Below are positions 52,273 through 61,370 of a stretch of 64,000 nt of DNA, one piece after another (within the stretch, counting starts at the first letter, position 1; every line of letters starts with the position of its first letter). The position numbers and the translations under genes are program-made. Under the pieces are notes generated by a model. That model ran no database searches and was not told the DNA's origin. It saw nothing but the letters and a program-made list of their open reading frames with translations. The stretch comes from Actinomycetales bacterium JB111 (lineage in GTDB: Bacteria; Actinomycetota; Actinomycetes; Actinomycetales; Actinomycetaceae): contig FUHX01000079.1 in the NCBI GenBank assembly GCA_900163555.1, forward strand, positions 108,770 to 172,769. The letters run 5' to 3'.

Positions 52273-53487
52273 TCACTTCTCTGGCCGGGAGAGGACGCGC
52301 ATCCGGATCGTGTCCTCCATCGAGTTGATGGCGGCCAACGCCTCGACCGGGATCTCCGAGGAGATGTCCGTGATCACGTAGCCGGTCTGGGCCGCGGTGC
52401 CGAGGATCTGACCCTCGATGTTCGCCCCGGCCTCGGCGAAGGTCTGGTTGACGAGCGCGAGGACGCCGGGCGTGTTCCGGTGCACGTAGGCGATCCGGTG
52501 GCGCGTCGCGTCCGTCGGCTCGAGGGCGAGCCGCGGCAGGTTGACGGAGAGGTCCGTGACGCCGTGGCGGTAGTACCGACCGAGCTTTCCGGCCACGAAC
52601 GTGCCGATGTTCTGCTGCGCCTCGATCGTCGATCCGCCGATGTGCGGGGTGAGGATGACGTTCGGCAGGCCGCGCAGCTCCGACTCGAACTGCTCGCCGT
52701 TGGCGCCCGGCTCCTTCGGGAAGACGTCGACCGACGCCCCCGAGATGCTGCCGTCCTTGATGCGCTCGGCGAGCGCGGCGTAGTCCACCACGAAGCCGCG
52801 GCTGAGGTTGAGGAAGGACGCGCCCTCCTTCATCTGGGCGAACTGCTCGGCGCCGAACATCCCGGCGTTGCCCTCGCGACCGTCGACGTGGAGCGTGACC
52901 ACGTCGGCCTCGGAGAGGACCTCGCGCAGGCTCGACCTGGCCTGGGCGTTGCCGAGGGCGAGCTTCTCCGAGGTGTCGTAGAAGATGACGCGCATGCCGA
53001 GTGCCTCGGCGATGACGGAGAGCTGCGAGCCGATGTTGCCGTAGCCGACGATGCCGAGCGTGCGGCCGCGGACCTCGTGGGAGCCGGACGCCGACTTGTA
53101 CCAGACGCCGTCGTGCAGCGACTTGTCGCGCTCGGTGAGGCGACGCGTCATCGCGATGATCTCCGCGACGGCCAGCTCGACGACGGATCGGGTGTTGGAG
53201 AACGGCGCGTTGAAGACCGCGACGCCGTGCGTGGTGGCGGCCTTGATGTCGATCTGGTTGACGCCGATGCTGAACGCGCCGACCGCGAGGAGCTGCGGAT
53301 GGTTCCTCAGGACGCGGTCGGTCACGCGGGTCTGGGATCGGATGCCGAGGATCTCCACACCGTCCAGCGCCTCGTCGAGCTCGTCCTCCGTGAGGGCGTG
53401 CGGGACGCGGACGATCTCGAGGCCGGACGACGTGAGGATGTCGTCGGCGTTGGCGTGCGGGTTTTCCACCAGGAGAGCGCGAGTCAC
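52273..53487 (-). CDS. serA: D-3-phosphoglycerate dehydrogenase
   Basis: The first enzyme of serine synthesis. The 404 aa have the NAD-binding GIVGYGNIGSQLS, catalytic Arg/Glu/His in IRSQT..., DVFPKEPG and TPHIGGSTIEAQ, and a C-terminal ACT domain (YVHRNTPGVLALVNQTFAEAGANI). It is the short E. coli-like type, not the 530 aa type common in actinobacteria. GTG 53487 is preferred to the adjacent GTG 53490 because GAAGAT (53499-53494) is then 6 nt upstream. Confidence 0.94.
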   Translation of the reverse strand: MTRALLVENPHANADDILTSSGLEIVRVPHALTEDELDEALDGVEILGIRSQTRVTDRVLRNHPQLLAVGAFSIGVNQIDIKAATTHGVAVFNAPFSNTRSVVELAVAEIIAMTRRLTERDKSLHDGVWYKSASGSHEVRGRTLGIVGYGNIGSQLSVIAEALGMRVIFYDTSEKLALGNAQARSSLREVLSEADVVTLHVDGREGNAGMFGAEQFAQMKEGASFLNLSRGFVVDYAALAERIKDGSISGASVDVFPKEPGANGEQFESELRGLPNVILTPHIGGSTIEAQQNIGTFVAGKLGRYYRHGVTDLSVNLPRLALEPTDATRHRIAYVHRNTPGVLALVNQTFAEAGANIEGQILGTAAQTGYVITDISSEIPVEALAAINSMEDTIRMRVLSRPEK

Positions 53488-53554
53488 CACCGCATCTTCG
53501 CCCCGCGGTGCCGGTGGAGCAAAACCGTCCCACGTTCGGCGTGACGACGGCCAC

Positions 53555-53584
53555 GGCCCCGGCCGGCCCCGGCCGGCCCCGGCC
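53555..53584. repeat. three tandem copies of GGCCCCGGCC
   Basis: Exact 10-bp units at 53555, 53565 and 53575 in the gap between the serA start and the HelD end. Confidence 0.8.
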
Positions 53585-53599
53585 GGTGCCCATCGACCA

Positions 53600-53617
53600 C
53601 CGACCGGTCCCGGTCGG
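53600..53617 (-). terminator. hairpin after helD
   Basis: CCGACCGG and CCGGTCGG form an 8-bp stem with a 2-nt gap, 18 nt beyond the helD stop on the minus strand. Confidence 0.4.
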
Positions 53618-53635
53618 CGCAGTGGGCGGGCGGAC

Positions 53636-55924
53636 TCAGTCCTCCTCGATGCCCCCCGGCAGGTCGGCGTGGTGGACGATCGTCAGGTGCCGGGTCGGCC
53701 GCGTCATCGCGACGTAGAGGTCGCCGGCCCCTCCGGCGGCGAGCTCGGCGGGCTCCACGAGCACGACGACGTCGTACTCGAGCCCCTTGGCCCCCGCGGC
53801 GTCCGTGACGACGAGTCGGCCCGAGCCCGTCGGCTCGAGGGCAGGCGCCGTGCGCGCGCCCCTGCGGGCGGCGTCGGCGATCAGTCCGAGCCTCGCGGCC
53901 CCGGCCACGATCGCGACCCGTCCCGCGCCGTCGGACCGTGCGTCGAGCTCGGCCAGGGCGTCCGCCGCCGCGTCGGCGGCCGCGGACGCCAGCTCTCCGG
54001 TCGGGACGCGCGCGGTCGTCAGCGATCCCGGGATGTCGCGGGCGGCGGTCACGGGATGGGTCGGCGGGCGACCGGTCGCGGCGAGGGCGCGGGTCGCGGC
54101 GTCGAGAATGGTGGCCGGGGTGCGGTAGGAGACGGTGAGGACGGACTCCCGCAGCTCGCGACCGGCCGCGGGACCGAGCAGCTCCGCCCAGGAGGTCGCG
54201 CGCATCGTGCCGCGACGCTGGTCGAGGTCGCCGACCACCGTCATCGACCTCACGGGCACCCGGCGGGCGAGCATGCGCCACGCCATCGGGCTCAGCTCCT
54301 GGGCCTCGTCGACCACCACGTGGCCGTAGGTCCACGAGCGGTCGGCGGCCGCCCTCTCCGCCGTCGTGAGCGACGGCCCGGAGGCCGCGAACCGGCCGGC
54401 GAGAGTCTCGGCGTCGACCATGCCGCCGCCGAGGTCCTGGGCCTCGATGGCCTCCCGGGCGCGCTGGACGTCCCGGGCGCGCTCGGCCTCGCCCGCGGCC
54501 CGTGCCGCCCGCTGCTCGGCGCCCTCGTGGGGGCCGAGCAGCTCGGCGAGCTCGTCGATCAGGGGGACGTCGGCCTCGGTGAGGTCCGAGCGGGGGGACC
54601 GCCGCAGCAGCTCGCGCTCGCGGGGCGTCAGCTCCGGCGCGCACGCCGCGAGCAGGTCGGGGCGCGCGTAGAACCTCTCGAGAAGCTCGGTGGGCGTGCG
54701 GGGCATCCAGCACAGGTTGATCGCCACGCGCACCTCGCGGGAGCTGCGCACGTCCTCCATGAGGTCGGGCCGCTCGGCGGGGTCGCTCACGCCGCGCGCG
54801 GCGGCGTACTGGTCGGTGAGGATCGGGACGAGGGTGCGGACGAACGTCTCCCACCCCTGGTTGTGGGTGGGGTAGGCGCGGCGCGCGCGGGAGAGGGCGT
54901 GCCGGACGTCGCCGGGCCGGAGGGTGAGGACGGCACCCTCCACCTCGAGACGTCGCGGGGAGTCGGGCACGCGCTGGTGTGCGCGCACGAGCCGCCGCAT
55001 CGCCGACGCCATCAGGCCCCGCCCCTTGATCTCGGCGACCTCGGTGTCTTCGTCCCCTCGTGCCCGGACGCCCGGGACCAGGTCGGCAAGGGTCGTCGCG
55101 ATGACGTCCGTCTCGCCGAGGGAGGGGAGGACCTGGTCCACGTACGCGAGGAAGACGGGCGAGGGACCGACGAGGAGCACGCCGCTGCGCGCGAGCCGCT
55201 CCCGGTGCGCGTGGAGCAGGTAGGCGATGCGGTGCAGCGCCACCGCGGTCTTGCCGGTTCCCGGTCCTCCCTGCACCACGAGGACCCCGTCGAGGTCGGA
55301 CCGCACGACCGCGTCCTGCTCTGCCTGGATCGTCGCGACGATGTCCGTCATGTGCTCCGTGCGGGCCTCGTTCATCGCGGCGAACAGGGCGCCCTCGCCG
55401 CGGAGCTCGAGCCGGAGGTCGTCGGTGAGGTTGTCGGCGTCGAGGAGCTCGTCCTCGAGCCCGACGACCGTGCGCCGCCGGGTCTGCAGGTGTCGGCGAC
55501 GCACGGCGCCGTCGGGGTTGACGGCCGTCGCCTGGTAGAACGGCCGTGCGGAGGGGGCGCGCCAGTCGAGCAGCAGCTGGCTGCGCCCGGCGTCCTGGAT
55601 GCCGATCCGACCCACGTAGCGCGGGGGGCCGTCGACGAGGTCGAGGCGCCCGAAGACGAGGCGGTCCTCCACCTGGTCCATGCGGGCGAGCGTCTCCGTG
55701 TAGTGCTGGGCGAAGGCGTCCCGCTCGGAGCGCATCTGGTGGGTGCCGACCGAGCCGCCGGCGCGCACGTCGGACAGCCGCTCGCGGTAGAGCTCCCGCA
55801 GCTCGTCGAGCCGGGCGTAGACGACATCGACGACCTGCTGCTCACGGGCGAGCTCGCCGCCCGACCCGGAGGATCCGTCCTCGCCCGACGTCGACGCACG
55901 ATCGCCCGCGACCTTGCTCGCCAT
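53636..55924 (-). CDS. helD: HelD-type superfamily 1 ATPase (RNA polymerase-associated)
   Basis: A 762 aa UvrD/Rep-like protein. It has an N-terminal coiled-coil arm (ELAREQQVVDVVYARLDELRE), then DWRAPSARPFY, Walker A GGPGTGKTAVALHR (about 230), DEAQELSPMAWRML, a QRRGTMR-type motif and the C-terminal VVTDAAGAKGLEYDVVVLVEP. This order is that of HelD, which frees stalled RNA polymerase, rather than of DNA-repair UvrD. ATG 55924 has GGAGGAGGG upstream. HelR relatives protect from rifamycins, but no rifamycin-associated element was found here. Confidence 0.88.
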   Translation of the reverse strand: MASKVAGDRASTSGEDGSSGSGGELAREQQVVDVVYARLDELRELYRERLSDVRAGGSVGTHQMRSERDAFAQHYTETLARMDQVEDRLVFGRLDLVDGPPRYVGRIGIQDAGRSQLLLDWRAPSARPFYQATAVNPDGAVRRRHLQTRRRTVVGLEDELLDADNLTDDLRLELRGEGALFAAMNEARTEHMTDIVATIQAEQDAVVRSDLDGVLVVQGGPGTGKTAVALHRIAYLLHAHRERLARSGVLLVGPSPVFLAYVDQVLPSLGETDVIATTLADLVPGVRARGDEDTEVAEIKGRGLMASAMRRLVRAHQRVPDSPRRLEVEGAVLTLRPGDVRHALSRARRAYPTHNQGWETFVRTLVPILTDQYAAARGVSDPAERPDLMEDVRSSREVRVAINLCWMPRTPTELLERFYARPDLLAACAPELTPRERELLRRSPRSDLTEADVPLIDELAELLGPHEGAEQRAARAAGEAERARDVQRAREAIEAQDLGGGMVDAETLAGRFAASGPSLTTAERAAADRSWTYGHVVVDEAQELSPMAWRMLARRVPVRSMTVVGDLDQRRGTMRATSWAELLGPAAGRELRESVLTVSYRTPATILDAATRALAATGRPPTHPVTAARDIPGSLTTARVPTGELASAAADAAADALAELDARSDGAGRVAIVAGAARLGLIADAARRGARTAPALEPTGSGRLVVTDAAGAKGLEYDVVVLVEPAELAAGGAGDLYVAMTRPTRHLTIVHHADLPGGIEED

Positions 55925-56105
55925 GTGCCCTCCTCCTCGCCGCGCCTGAACACGCGACCGTCCATTGTGGTGCACCGGGGGGTGCCGGCGCACCCCGGTC
56001 CGTGCGGGAATGGACCGTGGTCCCGCGGTGTTCAACCGGTGGCTACGTCCGACGTCGACCCCGGTCGGCGCGCAGGACCTCGCAGACAAGACGAAAGGTG
56101 GCGCG

Positions 56106-57203
56106 ATGAGCGACGAGACCCTCTACACCACCGGATCCTCCGCGGACGCGATCGGGGAGACCCCGGTGCTCGTCCACGCCCTGACGGGCGGCATGGATGC
56201 CGGGAACGCCGGTGCGATCGCCGTGCGGCAGCTCCTCGGCACCATGCCCGCGCAGCGGGTCGCCACCTTCGACACGGACACCCTTCTCGACCTGAGGTCC
56301 CGCCGTCCGGCGATGACCTTCTCCGACGGCCGGTGGGTGGACTACGACGAGCCGGTCCTCGCCGTCGACGCGGTCCGCGACCACTCCGGGCGCTCGATGC
56401 TCGTGCTCCACGGCCACGAGCCGGACACCCGCTGGGAGGCCTTCGCCCGCGCGGTCGGCGAGATCGCGCGCGACTTCGGGGTCGAGCTGGTCGTCGGCAT
56501 GCAGGGGGTCCCCGCGGCCGTCCCGCACACGCGCCCCGCCGTCATCTCGACGCACGGCACCGACCGCGACGCCGGCGGCCGTCTCATGCCCGGCCCGAAC
56601 ATCTTCAGCGGCAACTTCCAGGCGCCCGGCTCGGCCGAGGCGCTGCTCGACCTGCGCCTCGCCGAGCAGGACATGCCCGTCCTCGGCCTCGCCGTCCACG
56701 TCCCCCACTACCTGGCGGCGTCCGAGTACCCGATGGCCTCCGCCGCCCTGCTGCGCAACCTGTCGACCGCAACCGGCCTGTCCCTGCCGGTCGGCGACCT
56801 CGAGTCCATGACCGCGCGCGTGCTGGCGTCGATCGACGAGCAGGTGGCCGAGAGCGAGGAGGTGCAGGCGGTGGTGAGGTCGCTCGAGGAGCGCTACGAC
56901 CGCTCGCCGATCGCGATCGCGGCCGGCCTGTCCGACGGCGTGTCGGACGAGGTCCCCACCGCGGACGAGATCGGCGCCGAGCTCGAGGCGTTCCTTGCCT
57001 CCGCCCCGTCCCTGGACACCGGACTCGGCGACGCCCCCGGAGACTCCTCCGACGGCGGCCCCGCCGACGCCCCCGGAGACTCCTCCGACGGCGGCCCCGC
57101 CGAAGCCACCGGAGACTCCTCCGACGCCCCCGGAGACGCCGTCGACACCCCCGGCGACCCCGGAGACTCCTCCGACGACGACCCCGACCGCCCGCGCGAG
57201 TGA
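56106..57203 (+). CDS. PAC2 family protein
   Basis: A 365 aa product with a PAC2 (proteasome assembly chaperone 2-like) fold over about residues 20-285 (VLVHALTGGMDAGNAGAIAV, VVGMQGVPAAVPHTRP, HVPHYLAASEYP) and an acidic tail made of DAPGDSSDGGPA repeats. The family is widespread in actinobacteria and its role is not settled. An ATG with AAAGGTGG upstream is clear. It diverges from helD across 180 nt that contain an imperfect GC-rich inverted repeat near 55970-56000. Confidence 0.85.
   Translation: MSDETLYTTGSSADAIGETPVLVHALTGGMDAGNAGAIAVRQLLGTMPAQRVATFDTDTLLDLRSRRPAMTFSDGRWVDYDEPVLAVDAVRDHSGRSMLVLHGHEPDTRWEAFARAVGEIARDFGVELVVGMQGVPAAVPHTRPAVISTHGTDRDAGGRLMPGPNIFSGNFQAPGSAEALLDLRLAEQDMPVLGLAVHVPHYLAASEYPMASAALLRNLSTATGLSLPVGDLESMTARVLASIDEQVAESEEVQAVVRSLEERYDRSPIAIAAGLSDGVSDEVPTADEIGAELEAFLASAPSLDTGLGDAPGDSSDGGPADAPGDSSDGGPAEATGDSSDAPGDAVDTPGDPGDSSDDDPDRPRE
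57030..57125 (+). repeat. 36-bp tandem repeat in the PAC2 gene 3' end
   Basis: Copies start at 57030 and 57066 (identical) and at 57102 (partly diverged), encoding the 12-residue unit DAPGDSSDGGPA. Confidence 0.8.
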
Positions 57204-57270
57204 TGCGCCGTAGGCGCGACGGGCGAGACGCCGGGGCGTCCCGCGCCGTCGTCGGGCAGGATGGTCGAAC

Positions 57271-58611
57271 GTGCCACGTCTGACCTCACCCGCCTCGCCC
57301 CGCGCCGCCTTCGCGGTGTGGGGCGTCGCCATTCTCTGCTACATCACCGCGATCGCCGGTCGTTCCTCGTTCGGCGTCAGCTCGCTGCAGGCGCTCGAGC
57401 GGTTCGGCGTGGGGCCGGCGATCCTCTCGACCTTCGTCGTGCTGCAGGTGGCGACCTACGCGGCCGCACAGATCCCGGTGGGGCTCGCGATCGACCGGTT
57501 CGGGCCCCGTCGCGTGCTCGTGTTCGGCGCTATCCTGCTCGCGGTGTCGCAGGCGGTGATGGCGCTCTCGACGCACCTGCCGCTCACGCTCGGCGCCCGC
57601 GTCGGCGTGGGGCTCGGCGACGCCACCGCATTCATCTCCGTCCTCCGGCTCATCCCGGAGTGGTTCCCGCTGCGCCGCGTGCCGCTGCTCAACCAGGCGA
57701 CCGGCGCGCTCGGTCAGCTCGGTCAGATCATCTCCGCCGTCCCGTTCTACTCCCTGCTCGCGCTGCGCGGCTGGACCGCGGCCTACATGTCCCTCGCGGC
57801 GACCGGTCTCCTTGTCGCGATCCTCGTGCTCGTCGTCGTGCGGGACCGGCCGGCGGGCCGGCCCGAGCGCCCGACGACGGAGACGGCTACGGCCGTCCCG
57901 GCGTCACCGGGCGAGAGGGGACCGGGACGGAGCAGCCGTCCGGTTCCGGTGGGAACCCAGATCCGCGAGGTCGCCCGCGAGCCCGGCGTGTGGGCGGCCC
58001 TGTTCTCGCACTGGTCGACGATGTTCCTCGTCACGACGTTCGCGCTCATGTGGGGCGTGCCGTACATGCGTGAGGGCAACGGAATGAGCGAGCAGGCGGC
58101 GTCGACGGCGCTGGTCGTCGGCGTCGTCGCGATGGTCGTGTTCGGGCCGGTCGTCGGCGCGGTCTCGGCCAGGTTCCCGCACCGGCGGTTCCGCGTGATC
58201 GCCGCCGGCGTGCTCATCCCCGTCGGCGGATGGGTCGGCGTGCTGCTCGTCCCGCCGCCGGTCCCGACATGGGTGGTGGTCCTGCTCGCCGTCCTCATCT
58301 ACTTCGGCGGCGCTGCCAGCAACGTCGCCTTCGACATCGCGCGGTCGCACGTCCCGCGCGAGCGGCTCGGCACCGCGACCGGGCTGGCGAACACCGGTGG
58401 GTTCATCGCCACGCTGCTGGCCGTGCAGATCGTCGGCTTCGTGCTCGACCACCTCGGCGGATCCAGTCCGTCGGCTACGGACTTCCGGATCGCGATGGCC
58501 GCACAGGGGATCGTCTCGCTCGTCGGCGTCGTCGGTCTGGTGATCGCCGCGCGACGCGCCGGGCCCGGTTCGGAGCTCCCTATCCGATCCACAGAATCCG
58601 GGCGTGGGTAG
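57271..58611 (+). CDS. MFS transporter
   Basis: A 446 aa, 12-segment major facilitator: the loop 2-3 motif reads IDRFGPRRVLVFG, and the second half has SARFPHRRFR. The central loop (about 190-230) is Pro/Thr/Arg-rich. The overall pattern resembles nitrate/sialate/hexuronate-type and other anion transporters, but the substrate cannot be told. GTG 57271 is 67 nt after the PAC2 gene; GATGGT 5 nt before it may be its -10. Confidence 0.85.
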   Translation: MPRLTSPASPRAAFAVWGVAILCYITAIAGRSSFGVSSLQALERFGVGPAILSTFVVLQVATYAAAQIPVGLAIDRFGPRRVLVFGAILLAVSQAVMALSTHLPLTLGARVGVGLGDATAFISVLRLIPEWFPLRRVPLLNQATGALGQLGQIISAVPFYSLLALRGWTAAYMSLAATGLLVAILVLVVVRDRPAGRPERPTTETATAVPASPGERGPGRSSRPVPVGTQIREVAREPGVWAALFSHWSTMFLVTTFALMWGVPYMREGNGMSEQAASTALVVGVVAMVVFGPVVGAVSARFPHRRFRVIAAGVLIPVGGWVGVLLVPPPVPTWVVVLLAVLIYFGGAASNVAFDIARSHVPRERLGTATGLANTGGFIATLLAVQIVGFVLDHLGGSSPSATDFRIAMAAQGIVSLVGVVGLVIAARRAGPGSELPIRSTESGRG

Positions 58612-58831
58612 TTCTCCCCGGTCAGTGACGGACAACCCACCGCGCATAGGAGAGGCACAGGGTGGGCAGACATGGCATGCTTGTGTCGTTGCATCTGCGT
58701 TTCCCTGTTGTGCGTGGCGTTGGTAGACCTCCGTACCGCATAGCTCCGGCAAGGACGTGGGACGAATTCAGTGCGGCAAGTGGGGACCGGCACACGGTCG
58801 GGCCCCGACGTCCCGGAAGGACAACAGTTAC
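58612..58831 (+). promoter_or_regulatory. cspA upstream region and long leader
   Basis: 220 nt, more T-rich than the surroundings, with no gene. GGAAGG (58815-58820) acts as the ribosome-binding site. Cold-shock genes usually have long structured leaders that respond to temperature. No specific motif or sure promoter could be assigned. Confidence 0.4.
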
Positions 58832-59038
58832 ATGGCACAGGGAACCGTCAAGTGGTTCAACTCCGAGAAGGGCTACGGCTTCATCGAGCAGGACGGTGGC
58901 AACGCGCCCGACGTCTTCGTTCACTTCTCGGCGATTCAGTCTGATGGCTACAAGAGCCTCGAGGACGCCCAGCGCGTCGAGTTCGAGATCACCCAGGGCC
59001 CGAAGGGCCCGCAGGCGGAGAACGTCATCGCTCTCTGA
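58832..59038 (+). CDS. cspA: cold shock protein, CspA type
   Basis: A 68 aa single OB-fold RNA chaperone with RNP1 KGYGFIEQ and RNP2 VFVHFSAI, and the start [16 protein letters not shown]. Length and sequence are typical. The in-frame ATG further upstream is not conserved. A strong terminator follows. Confidence 0.96.
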   Translation: MAQGTVKWFNSEKGYGFIEQDGGNAPDVFVHFSAIQSDGYKSLEDAQRVEFEITQGPKGPQAENVIAL

Positions 59039-59053
59039 TCCTCTGTTCTGACG

Positions 59054-59088
59054 GCGGGGCCCGCATCCGGTTCGGATGCGGGCCCCGC
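59054..59088. terminator. strong terminator between convergent genes
   Basis: A perfect 16-bp stem (59054-59069 with 59073-59088) with a GTT loop, 16 nt after cspA and 40 nt from the end of the opposite gene. It probably serves both. Confidence 0.85.
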
Positions 59089-59127
59089 TGTCGTTCGCGG
59101 ACGGCGTGGGCCTCGCCCTCGGGGAGG

Positions 59128-59979
59128 TCAGGCGGCGTCCGGTGGGTCCTCGGGCGGGTCCTCGGGCGCGCGGGTCGATCCGGCCAGCCGCGCCAGCTCA
59201 GCGGTCGGGACCACCTTCGCAGGGAACGGCAGGCGCCGGCACGCGACGTCGATCGTCGCGGTGTCCACCGGCCGGCGGGACGCCGCGAGCACGACGTTCC
59301 CGTACCGCTTGCCCTTCCAGATCGCCGGGTCGGTGACCGCGACGACGTGCGCGAAGGCCGTCGACAGGGCGGCCACCTCCTGGCGCGTGCGCGCCAGGCC
59401 GGGCGAGTCGGTGAGGTTGACGAGGTAGACGCCCGCGTCGTCCAGCACCGCCGCGACCTCCGCGACGAACTCTCGCGTCCGCAGGTGTTCGGGCACCTCG
59501 GCGTCGATGAAGACGTCCCGCACGACGACGTCCGCGGACCCCGGGCGCAGTCCCCGGGTCACGGAGCGCGCCTCGTCGTTGCGGATACGGAGCGAGGGGG
59601 AACGGGGCAGGTCGAACCAGGCGCGCACGAGGCGGGACAGCTCGGTGTCGAGCTCGACCGCGAGGTGCCGGGAGGTCGGGCGGTCCGCGATGAGTGCCCG
59701 GGGCAGGGCGCAGGCCGCCGCGCCGAGGTGGACGAACCGGGAGGCGACGGGGCCGCCGGGCGGGAAGAGCGCCTCGATGACCGCGCGCATGTGCTGCATG
59801 TACTCGAACTCGAGGTAGGCCGGGTCGTCCAGGTCGAGGAACGAGGACTCCGACCCGCCGAGCAGCAGCATGACGCGGTGGGGAGCTCCGCGCTCGGGCT
59901 GGACCTCGGCGACCGAGAAGGTGGTGGGCACCGGCCCCTCGGGCCATCGCGGGTCGAGCCGCGGGCGTCGGCGTGTCAC
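59128..59979 (-). CDS. spermidine synthase-like protein
   Basis: 283 aa with the Rossmann-like fold of spermidine synthases: SESSFLDLDDPAYLEFEYMQHM matches the substrate-proximal region, followed by FVHLGAAACALPR (SAM/dcSAM loop) and VVVRDVFIDAEVPEHLRT. Actinobacterial members are often methyltransferase-like and do not need to make polyamines. No speD is nearby. GTG 59979 follows TAGCGT by 6 nt. Confidence 0.85.
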   Translation of the reverse strand: MTRRRPRLDPRWPEGPVPTTFSVAEVQPERGAPHRVMLLLGGSESSFLDLDDPAYLEFEYMQHMRAVIEALFPPGGPVASRFVHLGAAACALPRALIADRPTSRHLAVELDTELSRLVRAWFDLPRSPSLRIRNDEARSVTRGLRPGSADVVVRDVFIDAEVPEHLRTREFVAEVAAVLDDAGVYLVNLTDSPGLARTRQEVAALSTAFAHVVAVTDPAIWKGKRYGNVVLAASRRPVDTATIDVACRRLPFPAKVVPTAELARLAGSTRAPEDPPEDPPDAA

Positions 59980-59985
59980 CCCCTC

Positions 59986-59995
59986 ACGCTAACGT
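59986..59995. promoter_or_regulatory. overlapping divergent -10 elements (spermidine synthase-like gene / dinB)
   Basis: The 10 bases ACGCTAACGT contain TAGCGT on the minus strand (59991-59986), ending 6 nt before GTG 59979, and TAACGT on the plus strand (59990-59995), ending 6 nt before GTG 60002. The two hexamers share two base pairs. Both genes would be leaderless. Confidence 0.65.
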
Positions 59996-60001
59996 CGGAA
60001 C

Positions 60002-61279
60002 GTGAGCCGTAAGCCTGTCCGTCCGACTACCGGCGGGAGCCGGGGTCCGGCGCCGTTCGGGACCGACGACTCCGGCTGCTTCGTCCTCCACGTGGACATG
60101 GACGCGTTCTTCGCGTCGGTCGAGGTGCTTGACCGCCCTGAGCTGGCCGGTCGGCCCGTCATCGTCGGTGGCCCCGACCGGGGGGTCGTGTCGGCCGCGA
60201 CGTACGAGGCGCGCGCCTTCGGCGTGCGGTCGGCGATGCCGATCGCCACCGCCCGGGCGCTGTGCCCGCAGGGCGTGTTCCTCCCGGGGCGCCACGAGCG
60301 GTACCGGGAGATCTCCCGGGCGGTCATGGAGGTCCTGCGCTCGGTGACCGACACGGTCGAGCAGCTGAGCGTGGACGAGGCGTTCCTCGACGTCCGCGGC
60401 GCGGTTCGTCGGCTCGGGCCGCCGCTGACGATCGGCGCCCACGTGCGTGCGCTCATCCGGTCGGCGACCTCGCTCGCCGCATCGGTCGGCATCGCCGGGA
60501 CGAAGCACGTCGCGAAGATCGCCTCCGGGGCCGCGAAACCGGACGGCCTGCTGCTCGTCCCGGTCGCGGCCACCACGGACTTCCTCCACCCGCTGCCGGT
60601 CGGGGCGCTGTGGGGGGTGGGGGAGAAGACCGCCGACGTCCTGCGCCGGCACGGCTGGGAGACGGTCGGGGACGTCGCACGGGCGAGCATCGCGGACCTC
60701 GAGCGGGCGCTCGGCAGGTCCGCCGGTCCTCGCCTGCACGCGCTCGCGCTCGGCGCCGATCCTCGGGAGGTCCAGCGGGACCGCGCCCAGGAGAAGTCGA
60801 TCGGGGGCGAGCGCACGTTCTTCGACCCGGTCGCGGACCGGGGAGAGCTCGACCGTGTGGTGCTCGAGCAGTCCCACGCCGGGGCCGCCCGGCTGCGGGC
60901 GGCGGGGCTCGTCGCCTCCGTGGTCAGCATCAAGGTGCGCTACCCGGACTTCCGCACGATCACGCGGCGCAAGACCCTTCCCGCGGCGACCAACCTGGCG
61001 AAGGACGTGGCGACCGCGGCGCGCGAGCTCCTGGCGGACGTGGAGATCACGCGCGAGGGGCTGCGGCTCCTCGGCGTGCGCCTCGAAGGGCTCGAGGGCG
61101 CCGAGCAAGGGCTGCAGCTCGCCCTCGACGCGGACCCGGACGCCTCCCGCGCGGAGGAGACGTTGGACGCGGTCCGAGAGCGCTTCGGCCGCGGCGCGCT
61201 GGCCCCAGCAGCGCTGCTGGATCGCCGGCGAGGGCGGAGCAGGGGAGAGGAGCCCCGTCCGCCGGTCGTCCCGGAGTGA
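60002..61279 (+). CDS. dinB: DNA polymerase IV
   Basis: A 425 aa Y-family translesion polymerase with catalytic DMDAFF (Asp32, Asp34), SVDEAFLDV near 122, the helix-hairpin-helix region LWGVGEKTADVLRRHGW and the little-finger domain from about 245. The GTG at 60002 follows an overlapping divergent -10. No LexA box is visible between the two start codons, so SOS control is unlikely here. Confidence 0.94.
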   Translation: MSRKPVRPTTGGSRGPAPFGTDDSGCFVLHVDMDAFFASVEVLDRPELAGRPVIVGGPDRGVVSAATYEARAFGVRSAMPIATARALCPQGVFLPGRHERYREISRAVMEVLRSVTDTVEQLSVDEAFLDVRGAVRRLGPPLTIGAHVRALIRSATSLAASVGIAGTKHVAKIASGAAKPDGLLLVPVAATTDFLHPLPVGALWGVGEKTADVLRRHGWETVGDVARASIADLERALGRSAGPRLHALALGADPREVQRDRAQEKSIGGERTFFDPVADRGELDRVVLEQSHAGAARLRAAGLVASVVSIKVRYPDFRTITRRKTLPAATNLAKDVATAARELLADVEITREGLRLLGVRLEGLEGAEQGLQLALDADPDASRAEETLDAVRERFGRGALAPAALLDRRRGRSRGEEPRPPVVPE

Positions 61280-61370
61280 CGCAATCGGCGAGAACGTTCT
61301 ATCCTGTAGTGAATCGCAACCGTCATGGGCGCGAGAGACACGTCCCCCGGTGCAGAGGAAGGAGGCCCAG

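Noticed and set aside
55925..56105. Rifamycin-associated element upstream of helD
   Set aside because: No sequence close to the GGGGCTTGCGGCAAGGCCCC-type element is present, so helD is not called a HelR resistance gene.
59940..60002. LexA box at dinB
   Set aside because: GTCGGAACGTG superficially resembles half a box, but there is no second half at the required 4-nt spacing.
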